Below are positions 7,481 through 15,733 of a stretch of DNA of 37,575 bases, in pieces. How positions within the stretch are numbered: position 1 is the stretch's first letter; each line of letters opens with the position of its first letter. This stretch comes from Lachnospiraceae bacterium (lineage in GTDB: Bacteria > Bacillota > Clostridia > Lachnospirales > Lachnospiraceae). The notes under the pieces are model-generated. The model searched no databases and was not told the origin of the DNA. It was given only the letters and a program-made list of their open reading frames with translations. Where the stretch lies: contig JAFYYN010000126.1 in NCBI GenBank assembly GCA_017557525.1, positions 1-37,575 on the forward strand. Reading direction: 5' to 3'. The position numbers and the translations under genes were made by a program.

Positions 7481-8470
7481 ATGACGGCCAGAGAACGTTT
7501 TAAAGATATCAGGGATTTTTCATTACGAATTACATTTCAATTGTTAGATATCCTAATTACAGAGCCTCATAAATACGACCTGGAAGATCTGTCAATTTAT
7601 TTGGGATGTAATGTCGGTTTGCTATGTACTGCCATAACGGAATGTCTATATCAAAACATCTTTGAATTTTACATAGGAAATACCAGAATAACCCCAGATA
7701 ACTGCATTAGCGTCTTAAAATATGATAACGGTGAAAAACTGGCTGTTGTCTCCAGAATCGCTTTTACTGATAAAACCGGGTTTAAGAAATATAGGGTTAT
7801 GAAGGAAAAATTTGAAGGGACGATATCAGAAAAGAAAAATTTTGAAAAGATAGTAGCTTTCAATTCATACCGGGTAGATAAGAGCCTAAACAGGATTGGG
7901 GTAGATCCATCAGTCATGCAGTCCCTTTCTGAGGGGAAAACATCAGAATATAAATCATCTATAACCGGTTCTCGCTTCTTTCCAATTGCAGTTTATACAA
8001 GCCTGCAATATCGACGTGAATATTTTGTAGCACTGGAAAAAGGGTATCAGTTAAAGTTTTATCCCTGTGAGGATTCTGTAAAGTGTGACAACACAACAAT
8101 GGGAAAGAAGAATGAAAAACCCTTTTCTGAAATATGTGATAACACAGATGTAATACCCGATGCTTTGGAAAAGCTTAAGTATATTTGGGGCCCTCATGAT
8201 ATGTTTCTTGACGAGGAACAGTTTTCAGTATCTGCTGTAATCTATGATAAAAGCTGCCTCGGCAAGATTCTGCATGATATCTCTAATAAACCATACAAAT
8301 TGAAAGATAATAAAGATGGGACTTATAGTCTAAAAATGGAGATTTTAGGCTATGATGCTTTCAGGATATGGGTATTAAGTTATGGGAGCAGTATAGAAAT
8401 AAAAGAACCAGTTAGACTAAGAAAAGAACTTAGAGAAGTTTATGAAAAAATAAAAAATGGAAATGCTTGA
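7481..8470 (+). CDS. second WYL-domain protein
   Basis: The product has 329 residues. Residues 1-65 look like a winged-helix domain (DIRDFSLRITFQLLDILI, then DLEDLSIYLGCNVGLLCTAI). The middle carries a WYL-like core (FPIAVYTSLQYRREYFVALE at about 167-186, with YFVA at the W-Y-L position). The end matches the WCX domain (YSLKMEILGYDAFRIWVLSY, then IEIKEPVRLRKELREVYEKI). GAGGAGAG precedes the ATG, 9 nt after the stop of the first WYL gene, so the two are translated from one transcript. Two different WYL proteins side by side suggest a heteromeric regulator or a sensor/effector pair; this is inference. A terminator follows at 8542. Confidence 0.8.
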   Translation: MTARERFKDIRDFSLRITFQLLDILITEPHKYDLEDLSIYLGCNVGLLCTAITECLYQNIFEFYIGNTRITPDNCISVLKYDNGEKLAVVSRIAFTDKTGFKKYRVMKEKFEGTISEKKNFEKIVAFNSYRVDKSLNRIGVDPSVMQSLSEGKTSEYKSSITGSRFFPIAVYTSLQYRREYFVALEKGYQLKFYPCEDSVKCDNTTMGKKNEKPFSEICDNTDVIPDALEKLKYIWGPHDMFLDEEQFSVSAVIYDKSCLGKILHDISNKPYKLKDNKDGTYSLKMEILGYDAFRIWVLSYGSSIEIKEPVRLRKELREVYEKIKNGNA

Positions 8471-8541
8471 AATCTTTGTTTTGTAAGGTTTCTGAAGCAA
8501 ATGGCAAAACCAATTAGATACCCGCAGTTTTGTATTTTGAT

Positions 8542-8566
8542 AAGACAGCTCATGGCTGTCTTTTTT
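8542..8566 (+). terminator. Rho-independent terminator of the WYL cassette
   Basis: AAGACAGC and GCTGTCTT form an 8-bp stem over TCATG and run into TTTTTT. It ends the HEPN/WYL unit about 70 nt after the last stop. Confidence 0.85.
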
Positions 8567-8634
8567 GCCGAAGTTGGCTTACAGCTTGCCGAATATGTGA
8601 TAAGCATAAATAAATACAGCTATCTGAAGTTTTT

Positions 8635-8682
8635 AAAAGTGCAATTATATGACACTTATAGGTGAACTATAATGGCACTTTT
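8635..8682. promoter_or_regulatory. inverted repeat enclosing a -10-like TATAAT
   Basis: AAAAGTGC (8635-8642) and GCACTTTT (8675-8682) are perfect inverted repeats. TATAAT lies inside at 8668-8673; no good -35 is seen at 17 nt. It may be an operator or promoter for the secreted amidase gene. The rest of 8471-8813 shows no gene. Confidence 0.35.
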
Positions 8683-8885
8683 CTTATTGAAAAAACATTG
8701 ATAAAGTAAACTCATCAAAGGAAATCCTAAAACAAACGGCCGGTCAGGATAATTCCTAAAAGCAGAATAAGGTTATATTACTTATGAGACTTGCATTCAG
8801 AAGGAGGTAGCCAATGATCACCACTAAAAAAACACGCGATAAAGATAACACAATGAATGATAGCTTATATCGAGGAGGATTGATT

Positions 8886-10394
8886 ATGAAGAAGAGAATA
8901 GTAGCAGTATTGATGGTTATTATCATGTCAGCAGGATTCATGCCTTTATTTGTTACATCAGAAAAGGTTCAGGCAGCAACGAACTATAATCGGGATAAGG
9001 CTCTTGAATATGCAGCAGCACATTGGAACGATGGTAAGGGGCTTTGTGCAGAGTATGTCTCTAACTGTATCAAAGCAGGCGGGATAAGCAGTTCTGTAGC
9101 ATGGTCCAAGGGATGCACAACCCTTATAACACAGCTGAAGAAATCAGGGCTTGGAAGCGCACATGAGATTTCATTGAAAAGTGACATGAGCATTAAGGCT
9201 TCAGATTATGAAGGCATACTATCTTCTGGAGATATCATATTCTATTACTGTGATGGCTGTGTTTACCGAGATGGGAAGCCCTATATTCACGCAGTTTTAT
9301 ATGCCGGAACTGACTCTAATGGCTATGCTAGGTGCTATAGCCATAATAACGCAAACAATGCAAGCAAGAGATATTATTATAGCAAGAAATGTTATGACTG
9401 CGGGACTGCAATAAAGAAAGCGTATGTATTTCACTTTAATACAGAGGATAGCCAGCCTGAAAAACCTAAAAGACAGTATGTACGTACAATACAGGATGGG
9501 TGGTACTGGATTGAAACTGCATGTGATCCCAGTGGCAATAGTGTCCTAAACATATGTGGGAACAGCATGGAGAATGGCGGAAATTTAATAATCTATCCAT
9601 TTGAGAAAACGGGGAATGAACTTTTCTATGTGAAATACGAAGGTGATGGATGCTACAGCATAATGAGCTACAGTTCTGGGAAATATATACATATTGCAGA
9701 TAACCACAGTGTGAATGAAAATACCCACCAGTGGCAAGGTCTTCACAAAAATAGTATGTGGTTTATATATGAAACAGGAGACGGATATTATTATCTTGAA
9801 AACAAAAACAACTCTGGATTTCTTGACCTTAGCAATGCAGATACTACCCCCACTAATAACGTATGGACATACGAATTTAATGCTAGCAAGGCTCAAAAAT
9901 GGAAGCTCGTCCCGTATGAAAAAAAGGGTCAGGAGACTACTGCGAATATCCGTCAGCTTATAGCTGATGGATGGTACTGGATTGCGACAGCATGTGATTC
10001 CAGGGGTAACAGTGTTCTTAATATATGTGGAAACAGCATGGAGAATGGCGGTAACTTAATAATTTATCCGTTTGAGAGAACAGGGAATGAACTTTTCTAT
10101 GTGAAATATGAAGGTAATGGCTATTATAGCATGATGAGCTACAGTTCTGGAAAATATATACATATTGCAGATAACCACAGTGTAAATGAAAACACCCATC
10201 AGTGGCAAGGCCTTCATGATAATAGTATGTGGTTCATATATGAAGCGGGAGACGGATATTATTATCTTGAAAACAAAAACAACTCTGGATTTCTTGACCT
10301 TAGCAATGCAGATACTACCCCTACGAATAACGTATGGACATATGAATATAATGCTAGCAAGGCTCAAAAATGGAAGTTCATTCCATATAACTAG
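8886..10394 (+). CDS. secreted amidase/NlpC-like protein with two ricin-type lectin domains
   Basis: The product has 502 residues. A clear signal peptide covers 1-31 (MKKR, hydrophobic core, VQAA). Residues 33-185 resemble the putative amidase (Amidase_6) branch of the NlpC/P60 fold: YNRDKALEYAA, then Cys54 in GLCAEYVSNC, His135 in YIHAVLYAG and His153 in CYSHNN as a likely Cys-His-His set. Two ricin-B-type carbohydrate-binding domains follow (about 200-340 and 357-502), each ending in a QKW motif. It probably acts outside the cell on wall peptide while bound to sugar. The ATG at 8886 has GAGGAGG 7 nt upstream. An in-frame ATG at 8814 also has AAGGAGG, and would add 24 residues before the signal peptide. 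Confidence 0.85.
   Translation: MKKRIVAVLMVIIMSAGFMPLFVTSEKVQAATNYNRDKALEYAAAHWNDGKGLCAEYVSNCIKAGGISSSVAWSKGCTTLITQLKKSGLGSAHEISLKSDMSIKASDYEGILSSGDIIFYYCDGCVYRDGKPYIHAVLYAGTDSNGYARCYSHNNANNASKRYYYSKKCYDCGTAIKKAYVFHFNTEDSQPEKPKRQYVRTIQDGWYWIETACDPSGNSVLNICGNSMENGGNLIIYPFEKTGNELFYVKYEGDGCYSIMSYSSGKYIHIADNHSVNENTHQWQGLHKNSMWFIYETGDGYYYLENKNNSGFLDLSNADTTPTNNVWTYEFNASKAQKWKLVPYEKKGQETTANIRQLIADGWYWIATACDSRGNSVLNICGNSMENGGNLIIYPFERTGNELFYVKYEGNGYYSMMSYSSGKYIHIADNHSVNENTHQWQGLHDNSMWFIYEAGDGYYYLENKNNSGFLDLSNADTTPTNNVWTYEYNASKAQKWKFIPYN
9501..9904 (+). repeat. intragenic tandem duplication, copy 1 (lectin domain)
   Basis: About 404 bases that match 9972-10375 almost base for base at a constant offset of 471 (157 codons). 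The copies differ mainly at scattered, often silent positions, so the duplication looks recent or kept uniform. Confidence 0.9.
9972..10375 (+). repeat. intragenic tandem duplication, copy 2 (lectin domain)
   Basis: Second copy of the lectin-domain repeat, in frame with copy 1 and without insertions or deletions that I can see. Confidence 0.9.
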
Positions 10395-10518
10395 GCATAT
10401 TTTAACATGATCTATTGTATTGATATGTATGAATAATAAAGAATATGATCTATTATTTATCATCAAAAATAAGATAGCATAGAACAAAACATTAACGTTT
10501 TTGACAGAGGAGGAAATT

Positions 10519-11106
10519 ATGGTCAATACCAGCGTACCATTCAAAACAGCTAACGGGACTTCATGGGTCCCGTTAGAATCCTGGCTTATACCTGAAGGAA
10601 GGATATTTATTAAGGGTGACATAACACAGGATGCTGCAAGCGAATTTGTTCAGAAACTTATGTACCTAAAAAATGAAAAACCAGAAAAAAAGATAAGGAT
10701 TTATATTGATTCTAAAGGGGGCGAGGTCAATGCCGGATTGATCATTTATGATGCTATAAAAGCCATAAGAGCAGAAGCAGATATTATCTGCATTGGTATG
10801 GCAGCGTCAATGGCTGCTATACTTCTTGCAGGCGGACAAAAGGGCAGGCGGTTCATTCTTCCTCATTCGAAAGTCATGATACATGAACCGCTTATTGCCG
10901 GGGGAGTGGGAGGAAGCGCTTCAACGATACAGCGGACCGCTGAATCAATTCTTGAAACCAAGAGGGTATCCGTTGATCTTTTAGCCTCAGATACAGGCAG
11001 GAGCTCTAAAGAAATTGAAAAAGCAATCTCATTTGATAATTACATGAATGCCGGGGAGGCAATCGCGTTTGGCATATGCGACGAGATAATCACGAATTTT
11101 GTATAA
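10519..11106 (+). CDS. ClpP-like serine protease
   Basis: The product has 195 residues, the normal ClpP length. The catalytic triad is visible at classical spacing: Ser97 in GMAASMAA, His122 in VMIHEPL, and Asp173 in SFDNYMNAGEA. IDSKGGEVNAG and the AGEAIAFGICDEI end also match ClpP. ClpP forms double heptamers that degrade proteins fed by Clp ATPases. GAGGAGG at 10507-10513 sets ATG 10519; TTG 10501 is less likely. No Clp ATPase gene is close. The neighbours (secreted amidase, VirD4-like ATPase) make this an accessory paralogue of the kind found on phages and integrative elements rather than the housekeeping clpP; that judgement is inference. Confidence 0.92.
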   Translation: MVNTSVPFKTANGTSWVPLESWLIPEGRIFIKGDITQDAASEFVQKLMYLKNEKPEKKIRIYIDSKGGEVNAGLIIYDAIKAIRAEADIICIGMAASMAAILLAGGQKGRRFILPHSKVMIHEPLIAGGVGGSASTIQRTAESILETKRVSVDLLASDTGRSSKEIEKAISFDNYMNAGEAIAFGICDEIITNFV

Positions 11107-11123
11107 AAGGAACGAGGTGGGTT

Positions 11124-11465
11124 ATGAAGGATGAGGAATTAAGCCAGTATATACTGACTGTGGATGAGAATTATTACAGGTTCTGGAATAATGGATCAAA
11201 GAACTTTCATCCTATCGCTGAATATGAAATCCAAAAGGGCCTTGATATCCCAGGTGTTATCAGCTGGCTCAGGATTTGCCGATTGTTGTATTCTTCTGAA
11301 GGAGTGATGAGGGGGATAGTATTGTCCTACAGGGATGGCGAACATAGGAGACGGACAGTAACGGTTTCTGTTAATAATGAGAAGAAACTCAGGGTAACTT
11401 CGGAATGCCGTGAAATCTCAGATTTCATATTCAGGATTGCCATAAAAAAGAATGATGTTAAATAG
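11124..11465 (+). CDS. hypothetical protein
   Basis: The product has 113 residues and no signal peptide or membrane segment. It is rich in charged residues, with a run of short strands toward the end (GIVLSYRDG, RRTVTVSVNNEKKLRVTS) that suggests a small beta fold. AGGTGG directly upstream supports ATG 11124, 17 nt after the ClpP-like stop, so the two are probably co-translated. An earlier in-frame ATG (11076) lies inside the ClpP gene and is less likely. I do not recognise a family. Its place between a ClpP-like protease and a VirD4-like ATPase hints at an element-encoded accessory role. Confidence 0.75.
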   Translation: MKDEELSQYILTVDENYYRFWNNGSKNFHPIAEYEIQKGLDIPGVISWLRICRLLYSSEGVMRGIVLSYRDGEHRRRTVTVSVNNEKKLRVTSECREISDFIFRIAIKKNDVK

Positions 11466-11554
11466 TGATCGGTTTCCATATTAGGTAGTTAACGAGATAT
11501 TCAGGGGAAAGGAGAAAATCCAAACGTCGTACTATATTTGGGTTACACAGTTTT

Positions 11555-12808
11555 ATGAACAGAGTTATTTTAGGCGAGGGCTGTTACCTAGAAGGCGGTA
11601 TAGGCAAAACCAGGCCAAATGATAATGTATTTGTTGTTGGATCCAGCGGGTCTGGAAAATCAACATCAACAGAACTGCCAACCGAACTTGAGAATGACAA
11701 TACCAGCACAATACTTACACAGAGCAAACCCGAGGAAGGTAGAAAACTGGCAAATTATATTAGGAAAAAAGGTAAAAGGGTAGAAATACTTGACTTTGAC
11801 ATCCCATCAAGAAGTACAGTAACATTTGATCCTCTGCAGTATGTCGAATCATACCAGGATGTTGAAAATCTTGCTAGGAATATTGTCATGGCAGATCCAA
11901 ACGCAATGATCACAAAAGACTTTTACTGGAATGATGGCGCGATAAATCTGATATATGCACTGATGCTTGCTACAATGATTATGATTGATAATGCCACTAT
12001 GCGTGATGTTCTTGAGTTGTTTGATTCTTTTACTATAAAAGAAGATGGCAAGGGCATTACAACTTCATTGGATGAACTCTTTGATAATATTGAAATGATA
12101 GAAGGAGCCTGTCCGGCAGTTAATGCCTTTAAGGACTACACCATGCTTCCATACACAACTGCTGGATGCCAAAGAGATTCAATTGCTCGTGCTTTGAGGA
12201 AAGTTTTTCCGGAATCAATACGGCAGATGATGCGTGGTGAAAAGCTTATTGATTTTGAGGCTTTTGCGAATGAAAAGACTTTATTAATGATAATTACCTC
12301 GCCCGTAAAAACATCATCATATTTTTTTGTAAACCTTATGTTTAGCACCGCGATCAAACAGCTCTTGGAGTTTTCCCAGAGATGTGAAGGGCAAAGATTA
12401 CCGCACCCGGTAAGACTTGTGTTTGATGATTTTGCCTGCGGGGCAAGGATAAATGATTTCCCGAAGCATATATCTGTATTTAGGTCAGCCGGGATCAGTG
12501 CCATGATGCTTGTTCAGAGCGAGAGCCAGCTCCGTGAGATGTATACGGAAGCGGAAAGCGAAACCATAATCAATAATTGCTCTGTATATGTGTATTTCCC
12601 GGGAGGCATGGATCTTATTACATGCAAACATATATCACAGCGTCTGGACGTTCCACTTACAGATATCTTATACGCACCGATGGGGGATGTGATCGTCATG
12701 CAGTCCAGCAGGAAACCTGTTTGGACAAAAAGATATGATACATTTAACAGCAGGGAGTACAAGGAATTTATCAGGGCGACAGAAAACCATAAAGCATCTG
12801 AAAGATAA
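11555..12808 (+). CDS. VirD4/TraG-like ATPase lacking membrane segments
   Basis: The product has 417 residues. The Walker A motif is GSSGSGKST (29-37) and the Walker B-like segment is VRLVFDDFACG (FDDF at 290-293). The C-terminal part (INNCSVYVYFPGGMDLITCK, then HISQRLDVPL) matches the TraG/TraD C-terminal region of type IV coupling proteins, which pump relaxase-bound DNA in conjugation. Coupling proteins usually carry two N-terminal transmembrane helices and run to 550-700 residues; here the protein starts right before the nucleotide-binding domain. The start has no convincing ribosome site (AAGGAG lies about 40 nt upstream), which hints at loss of the 5' end. No relaxase or other conjugation gene is visible nearby. 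Confidence 0.8.
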   Translation: MNRVILGEGCYLEGGIGKTRPNDNVFVVGSSGSGKSTSTELPTELENDNTSTILTQSKPEEGRKLANYIRKKGKRVEILDFDIPSRSTVTFDPLQYVESYQDVENLARNIVMADPNAMITKDFYWNDGAINLIYALMLATMIMIDNATMRDVLELFDSFTIKEDGKGITTSLDELFDNIEMIEGACPAVNAFKDYTMLPYTTAGCQRDSIARALRKVFPESIRQMMRGEKLIDFEAFANEKTLLMIITSPVKTSSYFFVNLMFSTAIKQLLEFSQRCEGQRLPHPVRLVFDDFACGARINDFPKHISVFRSAGISAMMLVQSESQLREMYTEAESETIINNCSVYVYFPGGMDLITCKHISQRLDVPLTDILYAPMGDVIVMQSSRKPVWTKRYDTFNSREYKEFIRATENHKASER

Positions 12809-12868
12809 ATGCTGTTATTGTTTGCTATTTTTGAATGAAAATAATTCAAATAGGAGGATAAGGAGAAG

Positions 12869-13033
12869 ATGAACAGACATGAAGAATTTGTCAGGGAATT
12901 AAGGAAATATTATTATAAAATGGAAATGCTGGCAACCCAGGTAAAAAAGAATAAGCCCAAAAAGGAGGACAAGCTTACAGAATCGGAGCTGTTTTCTAAT
13001 TTCGTTGATTTGTTTGATGATGATTCAGAATAG
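12869..13033 (+). CDS. small charged protein
   Basis: The product has 54 residues with a strong ribosome site (AAGGAG, 12860-12865). It opens with a helix rich in Arg, Glu and Tyr, passes through a Lys-rich stretch (KKNKPKKED), and ends in an acidic tail (DLFDDDSE). No family recognised. It lies between the VirD4-like ATPase and a one-helix membrane protein, all closely spaced, so it is probably part of that transcript. Confidence 0.65.
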   Translation: MNRHEEFVRELRKYYYKMEMLATQVKKNKPKKEDKLTESELFSNFVDLFDDDSE

Positions 13034-13068
13034 CAGTTAAACACCTTAAAGGTATGGGAGGAGCGGTT

Positions 13069-13227
13069 ATGAGCAATAATAAAGACCAGAAAACAAGCTT
13101 GTTATGCATAGGTATTGGACTTGGAATGTGTATTGCCGTTATATTATTGTTTTCATTTTGGTATGTATATGTCGATATGGCTGCCAACGAAGAATGGATT
13201 GATTACCACTGCGGAGATTATATTTAA
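13069..13227 (+). CDS. small single-pass membrane protein
   Basis: The product has 52 residues with GGAG upstream of ATG 13069. One hydrophobic segment covers residues 11-37, preceded by a short charged N-terminus and followed by an acidic tail ending HCGDYI. No family recognised. It follows the small charged protein at 35 nt and precedes the SprT-like gene at 20 nt. It could anchor a partner such as the soluble VirD4-like ATPase, but that is speculation. Confidence 0.6.
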   Translation: MSNNKDQKTSLLCIGIGLGMCIAVILLFSFWYVYVDMAANEEWIDYHCGDYI

Positions 13228-13247
13228 TATATCGGAGATGATGTGTA

Positions 13248-13805
13248 ATGAAAAAAGTATGGGATGAAGATGCGATCCGTAAAGAACTGGCAAGGCTAGA
13301 TGGGATCACGGGTTTAAATGGGGCGGAACTGCCCATAAGATTTACTGATGCACAGTGTGTTATTGGGTGTTATCACCTAAATAATGGGGAGCGATTCAGT
13401 TTTTCAAGAATCTATTTCATGGATCCGGAATGGGCAGAAGAATCAGCATTAGATACTATCCGTCACGAATATGCACATTATATGGATTACGCGATATACG
13501 GTAATGTTGGTCATGGCTGGACATGGAAAAAGTGCTGTTCCGTGGTCGCCGCATGCCCGGTCAGGCTATATAATTCCTGGAAAAATGATTATTATAACAA
13601 AAAGCAAACCGAAAAAGAACAAAAGCTGCTGGGGATGCATGATTACAAGGCTGGGGACTACATAATACATCCCAAATATGGCAAAGGTATGATAACGACA
13701 ATTGCAGGTGTGGAAATCATGAAGACCATCCAGGTAGAATTTGAAACCGCAGGTGTAAGGAAGCTTAGTCTGGCATGGGTGAGTGACAACTGCATAAAAT
13801 TGTGA
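13248..13805 (+). CDS. SprT-like zinc metalloprotein
   Basis: The product has 185 residues. The zinc-binding site is clear: HEYAH at 73-77, with a third His (89) in GNVGHGWTW, the spacing seen in SprT/Spartan-like proteins. The C-terminal third (GDYIIHPKYGKGMITTI and beyond) resembles the small beta module at the end of PcrA/UvrD helicases, where GD-x-V-x-H-x-x-(F/Y)G-x-G binds RNA polymerase. The combination suggests a DNA- or transcription-associated peptidase; the protease activity is inferred from the motif. GGAGATG precedes the start. It belongs to the same + strand run as the VirD4-like ATPase. Confidence 0.85.
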   Translation: MKKVWDEDAIRKELARLDGITGLNGAELPIRFTDAQCVIGCYHLNNGERFSFSRIYFMDPEWAEESALDTIRHEYAHYMDYAIYGNVGHGWTWKKCCSVVAACPVRLYNSWKNDYYNKKQTEKEQKLLGMHDYKAGDYIIHPKYGKGMITTIAGVEIMKTIQVEFETAGVRKLSLAWVSDNCIKL

Positions 13806-13883
13806 ATACATGCCGGCATATCGTTTGCTATCTAGGTTATCAGTTTATGGGCTCTGACATCGAGGAAAGGAGACACCACAAGG

Positions 13884-14711
13884 ATGAATATAAAGAACAA
13901 TTTCATAGAATTCAAGGAAGGCCAGCAGGTGTGGGTAATCGGGGATGTGCACGGGTGTTATGGCCAGTTTATGGAAATTCTAAGCTCTCCGTTGATTGCT
14001 GAAGAGGATATTGTAGTTCTTGTTGGCGATATCATTGACCGTGGACCTGACAGTGCTAAGATGCTTAACTGGGCGATCGAGAATGTAAATAACGATGGAA
14101 AATATTTAATGATAAGAGGCAACCATGAGCAGAATATCATAAACGATTTCAGATCTCTCGTAGAGCAGCGGGAGAGGAAAAACAAGTTGAAAATGTACGT
14201 AGGTGAAGAGCCGATAGATTACAGATCTCTTCCTATTTACGACCTCAGATGCAAGTATGGTTTCAGCGAATATATGGAAAAAGCAGGAATATCGAATATC
14301 GGGCAGGCGGAAAAGTATATCCTCTGGATGGAAAGTCTGCCTCTGTATTTAAGGGTATCTTTATCAGGTAATAAAAAATTTGTGATAGCTCATGCATGGT
14401 TTGAGGGAGAACTGAGAGCGGATGGGAGTATTAAGCAGATCATCCCGGACAACGATATCTTATGGTATAGGGATAGCGACTATTATCATGATCTTGCTGA
14501 AACAGATTATCACCCTATGGAGAAAGGAGAGTTCCTAATACACGGACATACTCCGGTACCTATTTTCAGGGGGCATTATGGAGAACCTGCTAGCCCTATA
14601 TTCCGGGAGCACTCGGTCAACATTGATGGGGGCTGCTTTTTGGAAAGAGATTATGGGGGAAGGCTGATTGCTCTTTGCCTTAATGATTTAAGGACTGTCT
14701 ATTCTAGTTGA
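13884..14711 (+). CDS. PPP-family metallophosphoesterase (Ser/Thr phosphatase-like)
   Basis: The product has 275 residues. The PPP metal-binding motifs are in order: GDVHG (20-24), GDIIDRG (48-54), GNHE (79-82), then further His residues in IAHAWF and LIHGHTP. The family includes bacterial PrpA-type protein phosphatases and ApaH-type hydrolases of diadenosine tetraphosphate; the motifs alone do not separate the two. AAGGAGA upstream supports the start. The gene follows the SprT-like gene by about 80 nt in the same direction. Phages and plasmids often carry such phosphatases, which fits the element-like surroundings. Confidence 0.9.
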   Translation: MNIKNNFIEFKEGQQVWVIGDVHGCYGQFMEILSSPLIAEEDIVVLVGDIIDRGPDSAKMLNWAIENVNNDGKYLMIRGNHEQNIINDFRSLVEQRERKNKLKMYVGEEPIDYRSLPIYDLRCKYGFSEYMEKAGISNIGQAEKYILWMESLPLYLRVSLSGNKKFVIAHAWFEGELRADGSIKQIIPDNDILWYRDSDYYHDLAETDYHPMEKGEFLIHGHTPVPIFRGHYGEPASPIFREHSVNIDGGCFLERDYGGRLIALCLNDLRTVYSS

Positions 14712-14982
14712 GGTACTGGTTTGTGTGGAAAGATTTTTTACTGGCATATAAAATATACTGACTTGAAAAACACAATAGAACTGTTGATGCAAAAAGTGTA
14801 AAAAAGTGATACTTGTAAATCACATGAAACGGTGGTTTAATATACTTACAAGATAAATCAAGGGGTACTCAGGTCAGCCAAGTTAATTTTGATTGCAGCA
14901 GGGAAAATAAAGAGTTTGCCGGAACTTTTAACTATATTTTTACTTGAATGCCATCCGATACATGGCATAGGGAGGTAATAAA
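14712..14982 (+). other. intergenic region, possible gene relic
   Basis: No intact gene. CTTGTAA and TTACAAG form an inverted repeat around 14813-14852. One + frame ending at TGA 14945-14947 reads like protein (QVSQVNFDCSRENKEFAGTF) without a start codon, which may be a remnant. GGAGG for the next gene lies at its end. Confidence 0.3.
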
Positions 14983-15321
14983 ATGATAATTATAAAAGCA
15001 TATGCATTTAGTATTATTCTTTCCGAGAAAGACAGTTTTGCCATATATGATGATTTATACGAATGTGACGAGCACGGGAATCGGACCGAAGATGGTACCG
15101 GCGAATATGATGGATTGAATATTATTATAGAAACTAATGGTAGTAAATATATCATGGATTGTTTTAGCCCTTCGAATGATTCGTCAAGAGATATCGTCAA
15201 CTATATAACGGAGCATGCAACGGACGATGTTATTATCGTCGATTTGGATGAAATGGTTAAGAAGCATGATAAGGATTTTGGATACGATGGCACTTTGAAA
15301 ATTGAATCCAAAAAGAATTAA
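14983..15321 (+). CDS. hypothetical protein
   Basis: The product has 112 residues, with GGAGG upstream. It is acidic (many Asp and Glu), soluble, and has alternating short strands and helices (NIIIETNGSKYIMDCF, then VIIVDLDEMVKKHDKDFG). No known domain recognised. It is the last + strand gene before a block of minus-strand genes and stands alone, some 270 nt after the phosphatase. Confidence 0.7.
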   Translation: MIIIKAYAFSIILSEKDSFAIYDDLYECDEHGNRTEDGTGEYDGLNIIIETNGSKYIMDCFSPSNDSSRDIVNYITEHATDDVIIVDLDEMVKKHDKDFGYDGTLKIESKKN

Positions 15322-15733
15322 TTGGTGACTTTAGATTATAACCTGTTGTTAACTTAATCGGATGATTTGGGGGAGCAAGGATATAATTTTCACTATCCCT
15401 TCCGGAATGCATTTACATTATAACTGTAAAAAGGCTAAATGCAACACCTTATCAAGTTTGCTGCATTTAGCCGGATCATTTTTTGGGGGTATTTATACGT
15501 AATACGAGAGTAGAAGCTTCACGGAAACATCCACACTGGAAACAATAATATAACATAATATAGCATAATATATATCATTTCGCTAAATCTGAGTTTAACG
15601 AAATAATAGTCAATTCTACAGGCGTAGAAGAGCGATTTATCCGGTTTTTACCCTTATTTTATCTCTATTTGGACTTTAACAGGTGCTTTTGTCTTCGGTA
15701 AATGCCTTTGCCTGTTCTATTAATAGTCCATAA
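15322..15733. other. intergenic region between convergent units
   Basis: It holds a long hairpin (15433-15472) and a second imperfect one, TTTCGCTAAA/TTTAACGAAA, near 15577-15602, plus an AT-rich run of ATAATATA units near 15545-15575. No gene is seen. Confidence 0.5.
15433..15472 (-). terminator. terminator hairpin between convergent genes
   Basis: GGCTAAATGCA and TGCATTTAGCC form a perfect 11-bp stem. On the minus strand TTTTTAC follows at once, so it fits termination of the LRR lipoprotein gene; on the + strand TTTTTT lies 7 nt behind it. Confidence 0.7.

Noticed and set aside
10056-10622. Minus-strand open frame opposite the lectin repeats
   Set aside because: Its repeated hydrophobic text simply mirrors the duplicated lectin codons; no start signal or family match.
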